From Leisingera daeponensis (lineage in GTDB: Bacteria > Pseudomonadota > Alphaproteobacteria > Rhodobacterales > Rhodobacteraceae), in assembly GCF_019801465.1 (NCBI RefSeq), contig NZ_JAHVJA010000003.1, positions 248,001-312,000 of the forward strand: a stretch of DNA of 64,000 bases, written 5' to 3'. This document shows, in pieces, positions 16,640 to 25,019 of the stretch. Numbering within the stretch: position 1 is the stretch's first letter; every line of letters begins with the position of its first letter. Position numbers and translations under genes: made by a program. The notes under the pieces are model-generated. The model did not search any database, was not told where the DNA came from, and worked only from the letters and a program-made list of their open reading frames with translations.

Positions 16640-17671
16640 TCAGGTCAACAGCTCAATCCCCGCCAGGATCAGCCCGGCAATGAACAGAGTTTCAACGATG
16701 ATCAGGGCAATGGCCGCGCCTCCTACGGCCAGGACCTGTTTCAGATTTGTTTTCATACCCACCGCAGCGATTGCGGTAAGCAGCAGCCAGCGCGACGCGT
16801 GGCTGAGGAATTCAGTAATGGCCGCCGGGATCAGGCCAAAGGAGTTGATCCCCGCCAGCACCAGGAATGCGATCACAAAGCCCGGCAGGACCGGCGGACG
16901 TTTGCCGTCGCTGGGCAGCTCGGCAAAAGAGCGGATCATCAGCGAGGCCGCCAGCACGATCGGGGCCAGCATCGCCACCCGCATCAGCTTGACCAGAGTT
17001 GCGGTGTCGCCGGTTTGCTCGGAGATCGAAAAGCCCGCGCCGACCACTTGCGCCACGTCGTGGATGGTGCCGCCCAGGAACACGCCTGCCTGGATGGAGT
17101 TCAGCTCCAGCAGGTTCACCAGGATCGGATAGGCGATCATCGCCACCGTCGATAGCACCGTCACGCCCATCACGGTAAAGATCAGCCGCTCCTCGGAACG
17201 TTCGTCACGGGGCAGGATGGCGCTGATCGCCATTGCCGCCGAGGCGCCGCAGATCGCCACCGAGCCTGCGGTCAGAAAGGCAAAGCGCCACTTGTGGCCG
17301 AAGAACCGCGCCACGGCGAGGCCAAAGAGAATGGTGGCAACCACGCCGCCGACCACCAGCGCAATCAGATCCCAGCCCAGCCCCATCATCAGCGACATTG
17401 AGATGCGTACGCCCAGCAGGGCAACGCCGAGCCGTAGCAGCGAGCGGGCGGAAAAGGCAATGCCAGGCACGGTCTTGCCCTCTTCGCCCAGGAAGCTGAC
17501 GGCGATCCCCAGAAGCAGTGCCAGCAGCATGGCGGGTGTCGCGTAGTGCTCCGCAAGGAACTGCGCTGTGATGGCAACTAGGGCCGACACCGCCACCCCT
17601 GGCAGGAGTTGGCGGAGTTTGTTTTGCAATTCACCCGATTGCAGAGATGTTATTTGTGTCAGAACGGACAT
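16640..17671 (-). CDS. YeiH/UPF0324-family membrane protein, putative sulfate/sulfite exporter
   Basis: The product is 343 residues from ATG 17671, with about ten hydrophobic segments and the family segment GGTIHDVAQVVGAG near residue 205. YeiH-type proteins are commonly annotated as putative sulfate exporters and recur in sulfonate degradation loci. The open frame extends to 17725, but AGGAAAG lies 9 bases before ATG 17671 and the length then matches E. coli YeiH (349). It lies between pta and soeA in the same operon, so export of sulfate or sulfite made by Xsc/Soe is a reasonable inference. Confidence 0.85.
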   Translation of the reverse strand: MSVLTQITSLQSGELQNKLRQLLPGVAVSALVAITAQFLAEHYATPAMLLALLLGIAVSFLGEEGKTVPGIAFSARSLLRLGVALLGVRISMSLMMGLGWDLIALVVGGVVATILFGLAVARFFGHKWRFAFLTAGSVAICGASAAMAISAILPRDERSEERLIFTVMGVTVLSTVAMIAYPILVNLLELNSIQAGVFLGGTIHDVAQVVGAGFSISEQTGDTATLVKLMRVAMLAPIVLAASLMIRSFAELPSDGKRPPVLPGFVIAFLVLAGINSFGLIPAAITEFLSHASRWLLLTAIAAVGMKTNLKQVLAVGGAAIALIIVETLFIAGLILAGIELLT

Positions 17672-17751
17672 GGCGGGAAACTTTCCTGATAGACCCATGG
17701 GTTGCACATTCTGGCCTGGGGTCAAGAGTGCGTCGTGCCCAAAAGGTGGAT

Positions 17752-18768
17752 TTACGGGTTCGCCTGCAGAATGGTGACGGCGATGATTTGGGTGACATCT
17801 TCGGCGCTGCAGCCGCGCGACAGGTCGTTGGCGGGTTTTGCCAGCCCCTGCAGGACCGGGCCGATGGCGGAATAGCCGCCCAGCCGCTGGGTGATCTTGT
17901 AGCCGATGTTGCCGGCATCCAGATTGGGGAAGATCATCACATTGGCTTGGCCTGCGACGCTGGAGCCGGGCGACTTGCGCTCCCCGACCGCGGGTACAAA
18001 GGCTGCGTCGAATTGCAGTTCGCCATCAGCGGGCACGTCAGGATAGGTTTCCCGGAACAGGCTGAGGGCTTCGGTCACTTTGTCCACTGCGGGGTGTTTG
18101 GCACTGCCGGTGGTGGAGAAGCTGAGAAACGCCAGCTTCGGGTCCACCCGAAGCAGCGCGCGGGCCGATCGGGCCGAGGCGGCGGCGATGGCGACCATCT
18201 CGGAAGGTTTGGGATCAATTACCAGCCCGCAGTCGGAGTAGAGCATCGCCCGGGCGCCAATCGGCGCGCCTTCGGGCGGGTACATCAGGAAGAATGAGGA
18301 GACCATACCGGCATCCGGGGCCATGCCGATCACCTGAATGGCGCTGCGCACCACGTCACCGGTGGTGTGCACGGCGCCGCCGACGGTGCCGGTGGCATGG
18401 CCCAGCCGAACCAGCATTGCGGCGTATACCAGCGGGGTTTCGGCTGCGGCACGTGCCTTGGCTTCATCTACGCCCTTGTGCTTGCGCAGTTCATAGTACT
18501 CGGTGGCGAAGGCGGCAGTCAGCTCCGATGAAGCGGGGTCGTGGATGGCGACGCCGACGCTGGCGCTGGCGCTTTCCGCCTGCAGTGCAGCTTCGACTTC
18601 AGCCTTCGGGCCGACAAGGATCACATCGGCAATGCCCGCTTGATGCGCCGCCAGGGCGCCAGCAACCACGCGGGGATCGGTGCCCTCACTGAGAGCGACA
18701 ACGGGGCGGGCCGCCGGGGGGCTGGCCTTCAGCAGTTCAAGCGGGGATAGGGTCTGGGTCACGGGCAT
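17752..18768 (-). CDS. pta: Phosphate acetyltransferase
   Basis: A 338-residue PTA/PTB-family enzyme converting acetyl phosphate and CoA to acetyl-CoA. Recognisable segments are ALSEGTDPRVVAGA (about 25-38), TGTVGGAVHTTGDVVRSA (about 124-141) and the C-terminal DLSRGCSAEDV. It is the short form without the N-terminal regulatory domains of E. coli Pta. In this operon it handles the acetyl phosphate released by Xsc, letting taurine carbon enter central metabolism. A 36-base gap separates it from tauE. Confidence 0.93.
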   Translation of the reverse strand: MPVTQTLSPLELLKASPPAARPVVALSEGTDPRVVAGALAAHQAGIADVILVGPKAEVEAALQAESASASVGVAIHDPASSELTAAFATEYYELRKHKGVDEAKARAAAETPLVYAAMLVRLGHATGTVGGAVHTTGDVVRSAIQVIGMAPDAGMVSSFFLMYPPEGAPIGARAMLYSDCGLVIDPKPSEMVAIAAASARSARALLRVDPKLAFLSFSTTGSAKHPAVDKVTEALSLFRETYPDVPADGELQFDAAFVPAVGERKSPGSSVAGQANVMIFPNLDAGNIGYKITQRLGGYSAIGPVLQGLAKPANDLSRGCSAEDVTQIIAVTILQANP

Positions 18769-18804
18769 TGTCCTGTAACAGCGGTTGCGGGGCAGGGCGG
18801 ACGG

Positions 18805-19551
18805 TCAAAACGCCAGCCGTGCGATATTGATCAGCGACAGCGCGGTCAGCATCAGAACCACCGCGCGGCGGAACAGCGTCTGCGAGACCGCCTTGAAGCT
18901 ATGAGACCCGGCCCAGATGCCGAGGCCCAGAATGGGAAAGGCCAGCAGGATGCCGGTCAGGGTTTCCGGCCCGACCAGCCCGTTGGCGGCCATAACCGGC
19001 AGAGCCATCACATCGATGCCGGTCAGGAACACGATCATCGTGGCGCGGAACACCGCAGGCGGCACCGGCTGCGCGGTCAGAAAAGCTGCCACCGGAAGGC
19101 CGCCGACACCGGCGCTGTTTGCGATCCCTGCAATGGCACCCACGCCGACGTTGCCGTTGCGCCCCACCGGGCGCGTCAGCTGCCAGCCGCTGAGCAAAAC
19201 CAGGCTCAGCACCAGAATCAGGCTCGAAATCGCCAGCCGTGCTTCCTGCTCGCCCAGCCTTGCCATGATGGCAATGGCGGGAACGGTGGCGACGGCAGCA
19301 CCTGCCAAAAGGGCAATTGCGCGGCGCCAGTCGATATGCGGGCGGATGTCCCGTGCCTGAAAGGCGGTCATGGCGATTTCGCAGGAAAACACCACCGGGA
19401 TCAGCGGCAGCGGGTTAGTGGTCAGCGCCGCCAGGATGATGAAGATCGCGGAAAACCCGAAACCGGAGAAGCCCCGGATAACGGCCGCCGCGAATAACGC
19501 GGCGGCCAGATAGAGCCCCTGGCCCATGGAGAGGTCAAAGGGCAGGAGCAT
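18805..19551 (-). CDS. tauE: TauE/SafE-family (TSUP) anion exporter
   Basis: A 248-residue membrane protein with about eight hydrophobic segments. It has the TSUP-family N-terminal pattern (AAVIRGFSGFGFSAIF, about 22-37) and a second related half. TauE-type proteins are proposed to export sulfite or other sulfonate-derived anions. It starts 5 bases after the xsc stop in a taurine operon, the classical position. With the YeiH-type gene downstream, the operon has two candidate sulfur-anion exporters. Confidence 0.85.
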   Translation of the reverse strand: MLLPFDLSMGQGLYLAAALFAAAVIRGFSGFGFSAIFIILAALTTNPLPLIPVVFSCEIAMTAFQARDIRPHIDWRRAIALLAGAAVATVPAIAIMARLGEQEARLAISSLILVLSLVLLSGWQLTRPVGRNGNVGVGAIAGIANSAGVGGLPVAAFLTAQPVPPAVFRATMIVFLTGIDVMALPVMAANGLVGPETLTGILLAFPILGLGIWAGSHSFKAVSQTLFRRAVVLMLTALSLINIARLAF

Positions 19552-19556
19552 TGGGT

Positions 19557-21329
19557 TCAGACCTTCTGCGGACGCATGTCGTCCTTGCTGATGCCTGCAA
19601 CTTGAACCGGTTTCTTCATCGCGTCACGGCGGAAGGGCTCACCAAGTTCCTGGTTGATCAAGGCTTCGATCAGGGTGGTGATGCCTTTCTTCTGGTCTTC
19701 GCAGGCCTGGCGCAGCGCCTCGGTCAGCTCGTCCTGAGTGCGGGCCACGACACCTTTCAGGCCGCAGGCCTGCGCGATGCCGGCATAGGACACCTGGGTG
19801 TCCAATTCGGTGCCGACAAAGTTGTCGTCGAACCACAGGGTGGAGTTCCGCTTTTCCGCGCCCCACTGGTAGTTGCGGAAGACAACCTGGGTGATCGCGG
19901 GCCATTCCTCGCGGCCGATTGCGGTCAGTTCGGTCACCGCGATGCCGAAGGCGCCGTCACCGGAGAAGCCGACAACCGGCACGTCCGGGCAGCCGATCTT
20001 AGCGCCGACAACCGCCGGCAGGCCATAGCCGCAGGGGCCGAACAGGCCGGGGGCCAGATACTTGCGGCCTTCCTCGAAGGACGGGTAAGCGTTGCCGATA
20101 GCGCAGTTGTTGCCGATGTCGGAGGAGATGATCGCATCCTTCGGCAAGCCGGCCTGGATCGCACGCCATGCGCGGCGCGGCGACAGCCAGTCGGGTTTGG
20201 CAGCGCGAGCGCGCTCGTTCCAGGTGGTGCCGGGATCGTCTTGCTCATGGTCCATCGAGGACAGTTCCTGGGCCCAAGCGGACTTGGTGTGCGCGATCAG
20301 CGCCTTGCGCTCCTCACGGCCCTCATCGCCTGCGGTGGCGGAGAGTTTTTCCAGGATGGTGTCTGCAACCTGCTTGGCATCGCCGACGATGCCGACAGTG
20401 ACTTTCTTGGTCAGGCCGATGCGGTCCGGGTTGATGTCAACCTGGATGATCTTCGCTTCGGTCGGCCAGTAGTCGATGCCGTAGCCGGGCAGGGTCGAGA
20501 ACGGGTTCAGGCGGGTGCCCAGGGCCAGGACAACGTCCGCCTTCGAGATCAGTTCCATGCCGGCCTTGGAGCCGTTGTAGCCCAGCGGGCCAGCAAACAG
20601 CGGGTGCGAGCCGGGGAAAGCGTCGTTGTGCTGGTAGCCTACGCAGACCGGGGCGTCCAGACGTTCGGCCAGGGCGATGGACGACGGAATGGCGCCGCCA
20701 ATGACAACGCCGGCACCGTTCAGGATGACCGGGAATTTGGCGCTGGACAGCAGTTCGGCTGCCTCATTGACAGCGTCGGTGCCGCCTGCGGGGCGTTCGA
20801 AATCAACAACGGCCGGCAGTTCGATGTCCACCACTTGGGTGAAATAGTCGCGCGGCACATTGATCTGGGCCGGTGCGGAGTTGCGCTTGGCCTGCATGAT
20901 CACGCGGTTCAGCACTTCAGCCATGCGGGACGGGTCGCGTACTTCTTCCTGGTAGCAAACGCAGTCCGCGAACAAACGCATCTGTTCCATTTCCTGGAAG
21001 CCGCCTTGGCCCATAGTCTTGTTTGCCGCCTGCGGGGTGACCAGCAGCAGCGGAGTGTGGTTCCAATAGGCGGTCTTCACCGCGGTCACGAAGTTGGTGA
21101 TGCCGGGGCCGTTCTGTGCGATCATCATCGACATCTTGCCGGTGGCGCGGGTGTAGCCGTCCGCCATCATGCCGCCGGAGCCTTCATGCGCGCAATCCCA
21201 GAAGGTGATGCCTGCCGGCTCGAAGATGTCGGAGATCGGCATCATTGCCGAGCCGATAATACCAAAGGCATGCTCGATGCCGTGCATCTGAAGCACTTTG
21301 ACGAAGGCTTCTTCGGTGGTCATTTTCAT
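19557..21329 (-). CDS. xsc: Sulfoacetaldehyde acetyltransferase
   Basis: A 590-residue thiamine diphosphate enzyme. It cleaves sulfoacetaldehyde with phosphate to acetyl phosphate and sulfite, the desulfonation step of taurine degradation. It begins MKMTTEEAFVKVLQMHGIEHAFGIIG, typical of Xsc; the cofactor-activating glutamate is in AHEGSGG near residue 50, and the ThDP/Mg motif starts with GDGAFG near 450. AGGAG lies 8 bases before the ATG. It heads the probable operon xsc-tauE-pta-yeiH-soeABC, preceded by TauR-box repeats. Confidence 0.97.
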   Translation of the reverse strand: MKMTTEEAFVKVLQMHGIEHAFGIIGSAMMPISDIFEPAGITFWDCAHEGSGGMMADGYTRATGKMSMMIAQNGPGITNFVTAVKTAYWNHTPLLLVTPQAANKTMGQGGFQEMEQMRLFADCVCYQEEVRDPSRMAEVLNRVIMQAKRNSAPAQINVPRDYFTQVVDIELPAVVDFERPAGGTDAVNEAAELLSSAKFPVILNGAGVVIGGAIPSSIALAERLDAPVCVGYQHNDAFPGSHPLFAGPLGYNGSKAGMELISKADVVLALGTRLNPFSTLPGYGIDYWPTEAKIIQVDINPDRIGLTKKVTVGIVGDAKQVADTILEKLSATAGDEGREERKALIAHTKSAWAQELSSMDHEQDDPGTTWNERARAAKPDWLSPRRAWRAIQAGLPKDAIISSDIGNNCAIGNAYPSFEEGRKYLAPGLFGPCGYGLPAVVGAKIGCPDVPVVGFSGDGAFGIAVTELTAIGREEWPAITQVVFRNYQWGAEKRNSTLWFDDNFVGTELDTQVSYAGIAQACGLKGVVARTQDELTEALRQACEDQKKGITTLIEALINQELGEPFRRDAMKKPVQVAGISKDDMRPQKV

Positions 21330-21416
21330 GGGTATTGCTCCTGAGTGAGACGCATAATCCGCCCGGGCAGGTGTGCCGGGAATTGACTCTGGTTTAGGCG
21401 GGAGCGGGAGGTCCGG

Positions 21417-21461
21417 TTAGGGCCAGTTGATCTGCTGGAATAGGTCCAAAACTGGACTCAT
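21417..21461. promoter_or_regulatory. TauR-box repeats upstream of xsc
   Basis: On the minus strand TTGGACCTAT (21449-21440) and CTGGCCCTAA (21426-21417) are direct repeats with a 23-base period, resembling the CTGGACYTAA boxes known for TauR of Rhodobacter capsulatus. A plus-strand copy CTGGACTCAT (21452-21461) faces them, making a local inverted arrangement. Confidence 0.75.
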
Positions 21462-21594
21462 GAAAGTAGCCGGAAGGGTTTTTCACATAAGGTTCAGCCG
21501 GTAACGCCCGTTAAGAACCTTAATCTGTATGTATCGTTGGGTGATACGTTTTGTATCATTTAACGGATTTGACCCTGCGGAACAGGTGCAGTGT

Positions 21595-23055
21595 TCAGCG
21601 CTGTTTCAGCTCTTGCGCCAGCAAAGCCAGGCCCGGTTCGATTCGGGTGGCCGGAATCGAGGAATAGCCCAGCCTGTAGAAGTTCTGCTTGCGGTGTTCC
21701 GCCGAGAAAAACGGGGCGCCGGGCTCGATGATGACGCTCTCGTCCCGCAGCCGTTCGGCGACGGCGGTGGCATCCACATCTTCCGGGGCCTGCATCCACA
21801 GCGCTGAACCGCCAAAGCTGCCAACTCCGGCAATGGTCAGGCCGTGTTTGCGGATGGCGTCCTCAATAACGGCACGCCGGTCGTGCAGGACCTTGGCAAT
21901 GCGCCGGATCTGAGCATCGTAGTGGCCGAGCGAGAGGAAGTAGGCGACCGTGCGCTGCACGTGGCCGGGGGGGTGCCGCAGTACGCTGGCCCGCAATGCG
22001 CGGGCCTGGCGGATGAAGGGCTCGGAGCCGACGAGATAGCCTAGCCGCAAACCCGGAAACAGTGATTTTGAGAAGCTGCCTGCATAAATCACCCTCCCTT
22101 CCGTATCGAGCGACTTCAACGACGGCGAAGGTGCACCCAGGAAGGACATTTCGAACTCGTAGTCGTCTTCGACAATAACCGCATCGATCTCGCCGGCCCG
22201 CCGCAACAATTCCTTGCGCCGTTCCATCGGCATCGTGAAAGTGGTGGGGCTCTGGTGACTGGGGGTGCAGAAAATGACGTTGGTATCATCAGGAATGCTG
22301 CCCGGCGGCAGTCCGCGCTCATCCACCGGGATGCAATCGACCTGGCATCGGGTCTGCACGACCTGGTCTCGCAGGGTGTAGTAAGCCGGGTCTTCCACCG
22401 CTGCCCGCCGCCCGCGGTTCAAAAGCAGCTGGCAGGTAATCCAAAGGGCGTTCTGGGCGCCCAGCGTGATCAGGATTTCCTCCGGCCTAGCCGTGATTCC
22501 ACGCCGCGGCAGGGTGTGCCGGGCGATGTATTCCAGCAGAAGCGGGTCGTCCTGGTCGAAATAGTCATTGGCGAGTGCGGCAAAGTCCTTCTGCCCCAAG
22601 GCGCGCAGTGCGCACAGCCGCCAGTTCGCGTGATCAAACAGGGAGGCGTCGGCCTGCCCGTAGATGAACGGGTAACGGTAATCGCGCCAGTCCTGCGGTT
22701 TGCGGGGCGTGTCGCCGCCAGTGAAGCTGCGCGCCAGCACCTTACCCCAGTCCACCGTATCACCGGATTTCTGCTGCGGCGTATAGGAGGGCGGCACCGG
22801 CGCATTGTCTGAGACAAAATACCCCGACCGCCCGCGCGAGGTGAGATAATCGTTTGCCAAAAGCTCCGTGTAGGCCAGCGTCACCGTGATCCGGCTGATA
22901 CCCAGATGCGCGGCCAGCTTACGTGAGGACGGCAGCTTCTCCCCGACCCGGAAGCGGCCAGAAAGAATGCCTTCGGCAATCATTTCCTGGATCTGCGCCT
23001 GCAGGGTGCCTTGAGCGTCCGGGTTCAGAAAGAATGTGTCGACGGAGATGGCCAT
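21595..23055 (-). CDS. tauR: Taurine-responsive MocR-type regulator TauR
   Basis: This 486-residue MocR/PdxR-like protein has an N-terminal GntR winged helix (about 10-75, GEKLPSSRKLAAHLGISRITVTLAY). The rest is an aminotransferase-like domain with a PLP-type lysine in GSFSKSLFPGLRLGYL (about 305-320). TauR proteins activate taurine genes. It lies between xsc and tpa. ATG 23055 is preferred; an in-frame GTG at 23064 is possible and neither has a clear ribosome binding site. TauR boxes 16-47 bases upstream of the start suggest autoregulation. Confidence 0.92.
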   Translation of the reverse strand: MAISVDTFFLNPDAQGTLQAQIQEMIAEGILSGRFRVGEKLPSSRKLAAHLGISRITVTLAYTELLANDYLTSRGRSGYFVSDNAPVPPSYTPQQKSGDTVDWGKVLARSFTGGDTPRKPQDWRDYRYPFIYGQADASLFDHANWRLCALRALGQKDFAALANDYFDQDDPLLLEYIARHTLPRRGITARPEEILITLGAQNALWITCQLLLNRGRRAAVEDPAYYTLRDQVVQTRCQVDCIPVDERGLPPGSIPDDTNVIFCTPSHQSPTTFTMPMERRKELLRRAGEIDAVIVEDDYEFEMSFLGAPSPSLKSLDTEGRVIYAGSFSKSLFPGLRLGYLVGSEPFIRQARALRASVLRHPPGHVQRTVAYFLSLGHYDAQIRRIAKVLHDRRAVIEDAIRKHGLTIAGVGSFGGSALWMQAPEDVDATAVAERLRDESVIIEPGAPFFSAEHRKQNFYRLGYSSIPATRIEPGLALLAQELKQR

Positions 23056-23070
23056 GGCTGCCACATTAGG

Positions 23071-23102
23071 GTGGACTTAAACGCGGTGCAATCTGGACTT
23101 AG
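23071..23102. promoter_or_regulatory. TauR-box repeats at the tauR promoter
   Basis: Plus-strand direct repeats GTGGACTTAA (23071-23080) and CTGGACTTAG (23093-23102) have a 22-base period and sit just before the tauR start. Their orientation is opposite to the boxes at xsc and tpa relative to transcription, as would suit repression. Confidence 0.7.
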
Positions 23103-23216
23103 AGCCGGTTCGGAGGAAACTGTGGTTTGCTCCGCCCTAAAGTGGAGATTGCAGCGCGCCTATTGTCAAAGGATGCTTGATAAACTGGCGGCGGCCGGAT
23201 TTTTTGCTGGGTCAGC

Positions 23217-23266
23217 CAGCGGCCGTCCTGACCTGATTTTCCAGGACGGAGCCGGGTAGGCCGCTG
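23217..23266. repeat. Nested inverted repeats between tpa and tauR
   Basis: CAGCGGCC (23217-23224) pairs with GGCCGCTG (23259-23266), and inside it GTCCTG (23225-23230) pairs with CAGGAC (23242-23247). An 11-base loop and an 11-base one-sided bulge remain. It follows the tpa terminator. Function unknown; perhaps a second terminator element. Confidence 0.6.
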
Positions 23267-23276
23267 CCAAAGAAGA

Positions 23277-23297
23277 CGCCCCGGAACTTCCGGGGCG
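23277..23297 (-). terminator. Probable terminator of tpa
   Basis: CGCCCCGGAA (23277-23286) and TTCCGGGGCG (23288-23297) form a 10-base palindrome about 30 bases beyond the tpa stop. On the minus strand it is followed by TCTTCTTTGG, only moderately T-rich. Confidence 0.6.
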
Positions 23298-23326
23298 CAG
23301 TTTGTTCGTCTAACAGGGAGAGGTTG

Positions 23327-24724
23327 TCAGCCGAAAACTTTGGTCAGGGCCTTGTCGACCGCATCGCAGATCTGGTCGATGTCGTCCGCGGTGGCGATCA
23401 GCGCCGGGCTGAAGCACAGGGTGTTGTTGCGGCCCGGCAGCGAGCGATTGGTGACGCCGATGATCACACCCTGCGCTCCGCATTCCGCGACGACCTGCTG
23501 GGCCAGCTTCTCGTCCACCGGCTCCTTGGTTTCGCGATCCTGCACCAGCTCGGCACCCAGGAACAGACCCTTGCCGCGTACATCGCCGATCACGGCGTGC
23601 TTCTCTTGCAGCTTGCGCAGGTTGTCCAGCATCCGCTCGCCCATGGCTGCGCAGTTATCCAGCAGGTTTTCGTCCTCGATGATCTGCATGTTCACCAGCG
23701 CCGCTGCGGGGCCCGCGGTGCAGCCGCCGAAGGTGGAAATGTCGCGGAAGTAGTTCATCGGATCGGAGGTGTCGTCCTTGAACATCTCAAAGACTTCCTC
23801 AGTGGTAACCATACAGGCAATTGCCGCATAACCGGAGGCCACACCTTTGGCCATAGTCACGAAATCGGGCTTGATGCCGTACTGCTGATAGCCGAACCAT
23901 TTGCCGGTACGGCCAACGCCGCAGACAACCTCGTCGATATGCAGCAGCACATCGTACTTCTTACAGATCTCCTGCACACGCTCCCAATAGCCTTCCGGCG
24001 CTTCGATCACGCCGCCGCCCGCGGTCACCGGCTCCAGGCACAGGGCACCAACGGTTTCCGGGCCTTCCCGCAGGATGACTTCTTCGATGGCGTCAGCAGC
24101 GGCGATGCCGAATTCGCGGCCCGAAAGATGCTCCAGGCCCAGCTCATGCTTGCGGTATTCCATGCAGTGCGGGACGCGGACAAAGTCGGGTGCAAAGGGG
24201 CCGTACTGGGCGTTGCGCTCATCCTGGCCGCCTGCCGACATAGTTGCCAGGGTGGAGCCGTGGTAATCGCGGTCGCGGTACAGGATCTTGGTTTTCTTGC
24301 CGCCATATTTCTTGTGGGCGATCTGGCGGACCATCTTGAAGGCCTTCTCGTTGGCCTCGGAACCGGAGTTGGTGTAGTAGACGCGGGTCATGCCCGGCAT
24401 CTTGGAGATCAACTTCTCTGCGAACAGCGCGCCCGGGATGGAGCCCGCGGAGTTGGCGAAATAGCAGACCTTCATCAGCTGGTCGTATACCGCCTTGCAA
24501 ATGTTCTCGCGGCCGTAGCCGACGTTGACGGTCCAGACGCCGCCGGAAACCGCATCCAGGAACTCCTTGCCGTTCTGATCCCAAACGCGCATGCCCTTGC
24601 CTTCGACAATGATGCGCGGGTCGGAGCTTTCCAGCGCCTTGTGCTGGAACAGGTGGTGCCACATGTGGGCCTTGTCGGCCTCGACCACACGGGAGAGATC
24701 GTTTTCGTTGAACGTGCCGTCCAT
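23327..24724 (-). CDS. tpa: Taurine--pyruvate aminotransferase
   Basis: A 465-residue class III PLP aminotransferase that converts taurine and pyruvate to sulfoacetaldehyde and alanine. It begins MDGTFNENDLSRVVEADKAH, characteristic of Tpa. D264 (in HIDEVVCG) and the Schiff-base lysine K293 (VTMAKGVASGY) are in place. AAGGA is 7 bases before the ATG. No alanine dehydrogenase or taurine transporter is next to it in this window, so regeneration of pyruvate and uptake must be encoded elsewhere. It has its own promoter with TauR boxes and a downstream hairpin. Confidence 0.96.
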   Translation of the reverse strand: MDGTFNENDLSRVVEADKAHMWHHLFQHKALESSDPRIIVEGKGMRVWDQNGKEFLDAVSGGVWTVNVGYGRENICKAVYDQLMKVCYFANSAGSIPGALFAEKLISKMPGMTRVYYTNSGSEANEKAFKMVRQIAHKKYGGKKTKILYRDRDYHGSTLATMSAGGQDERNAQYGPFAPDFVRVPHCMEYRKHELGLEHLSGREFGIAAADAIEEVILREGPETVGALCLEPVTAGGGVIEAPEGYWERVQEICKKYDVLLHIDEVVCGVGRTGKWFGYQQYGIKPDFVTMAKGVASGYAAIACMVTTEEVFEMFKDDTSDPMNYFRDISTFGGCTAGPAAALVNMQIIEDENLLDNCAAMGERMLDNLRKLQEKHAVIGDVRGKGLFLGAELVQDRETKEPVDEKLAQQVVAECGAQGVIIGVTNRSLPGRNNTLCFSPALIATADDIDQICDAVDKALTKVFG

Positions 24725-24824
24725 GACATGTCCTTTCGGCGTTAGAAGTGAATCAGGCTGCCTGGCACCCTACAGGGCTACTGAGGCGTATTATGTACCA
24801 GAAACGTCAGATTCCGAGAATTCG

Positions 24825-24857
24825 TTAGGGCCAGAGCATGTGCTTGCTTAGGTCCAG
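24825..24857. promoter_or_regulatory. TauR-box repeats upstream of tpa
   Basis: On the minus strand CTGGACCTAA (24857-24848) and CTGGCCCTAA (24834-24825) form direct repeats with a 23-base period, about 100 bases upstream of tpa. The site also lies within the 295-base region shared with the divergent BKACE operon, so it might influence both. Nothing else clear was seen in that region. Confidence 0.78.
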
Positions 24858-25019
24858 AGGCGGGATGTTCAGCTTGCGTCGGCAAGGCGCCGCCGGACGT
24901 ACTCCATTTCAGAACAAATGTTTTGGAATTGTGATGTTGAGATTGCTTGTGCTGACAGTCCAAGGTTCCGTCGGCCGTGGCCTGCATTGCGGCAGGACTT
25001 GCTGCATAGGAGGCAGACA

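Noticed and set aside
14192-17155. 987-codon open frame on the plus strand opposite soeA
   Set aside because: It is exactly antisense to soeA, whose cysteine motifs and coupled start/stop are convincing. Long antisense frames are expected in high-GC coding DNA.
19551-21344. 597-codon plus-strand frame opposite xsc
   Set aside because: Mirror of xsc over its full length; no initiation signal and no family similarity seen.
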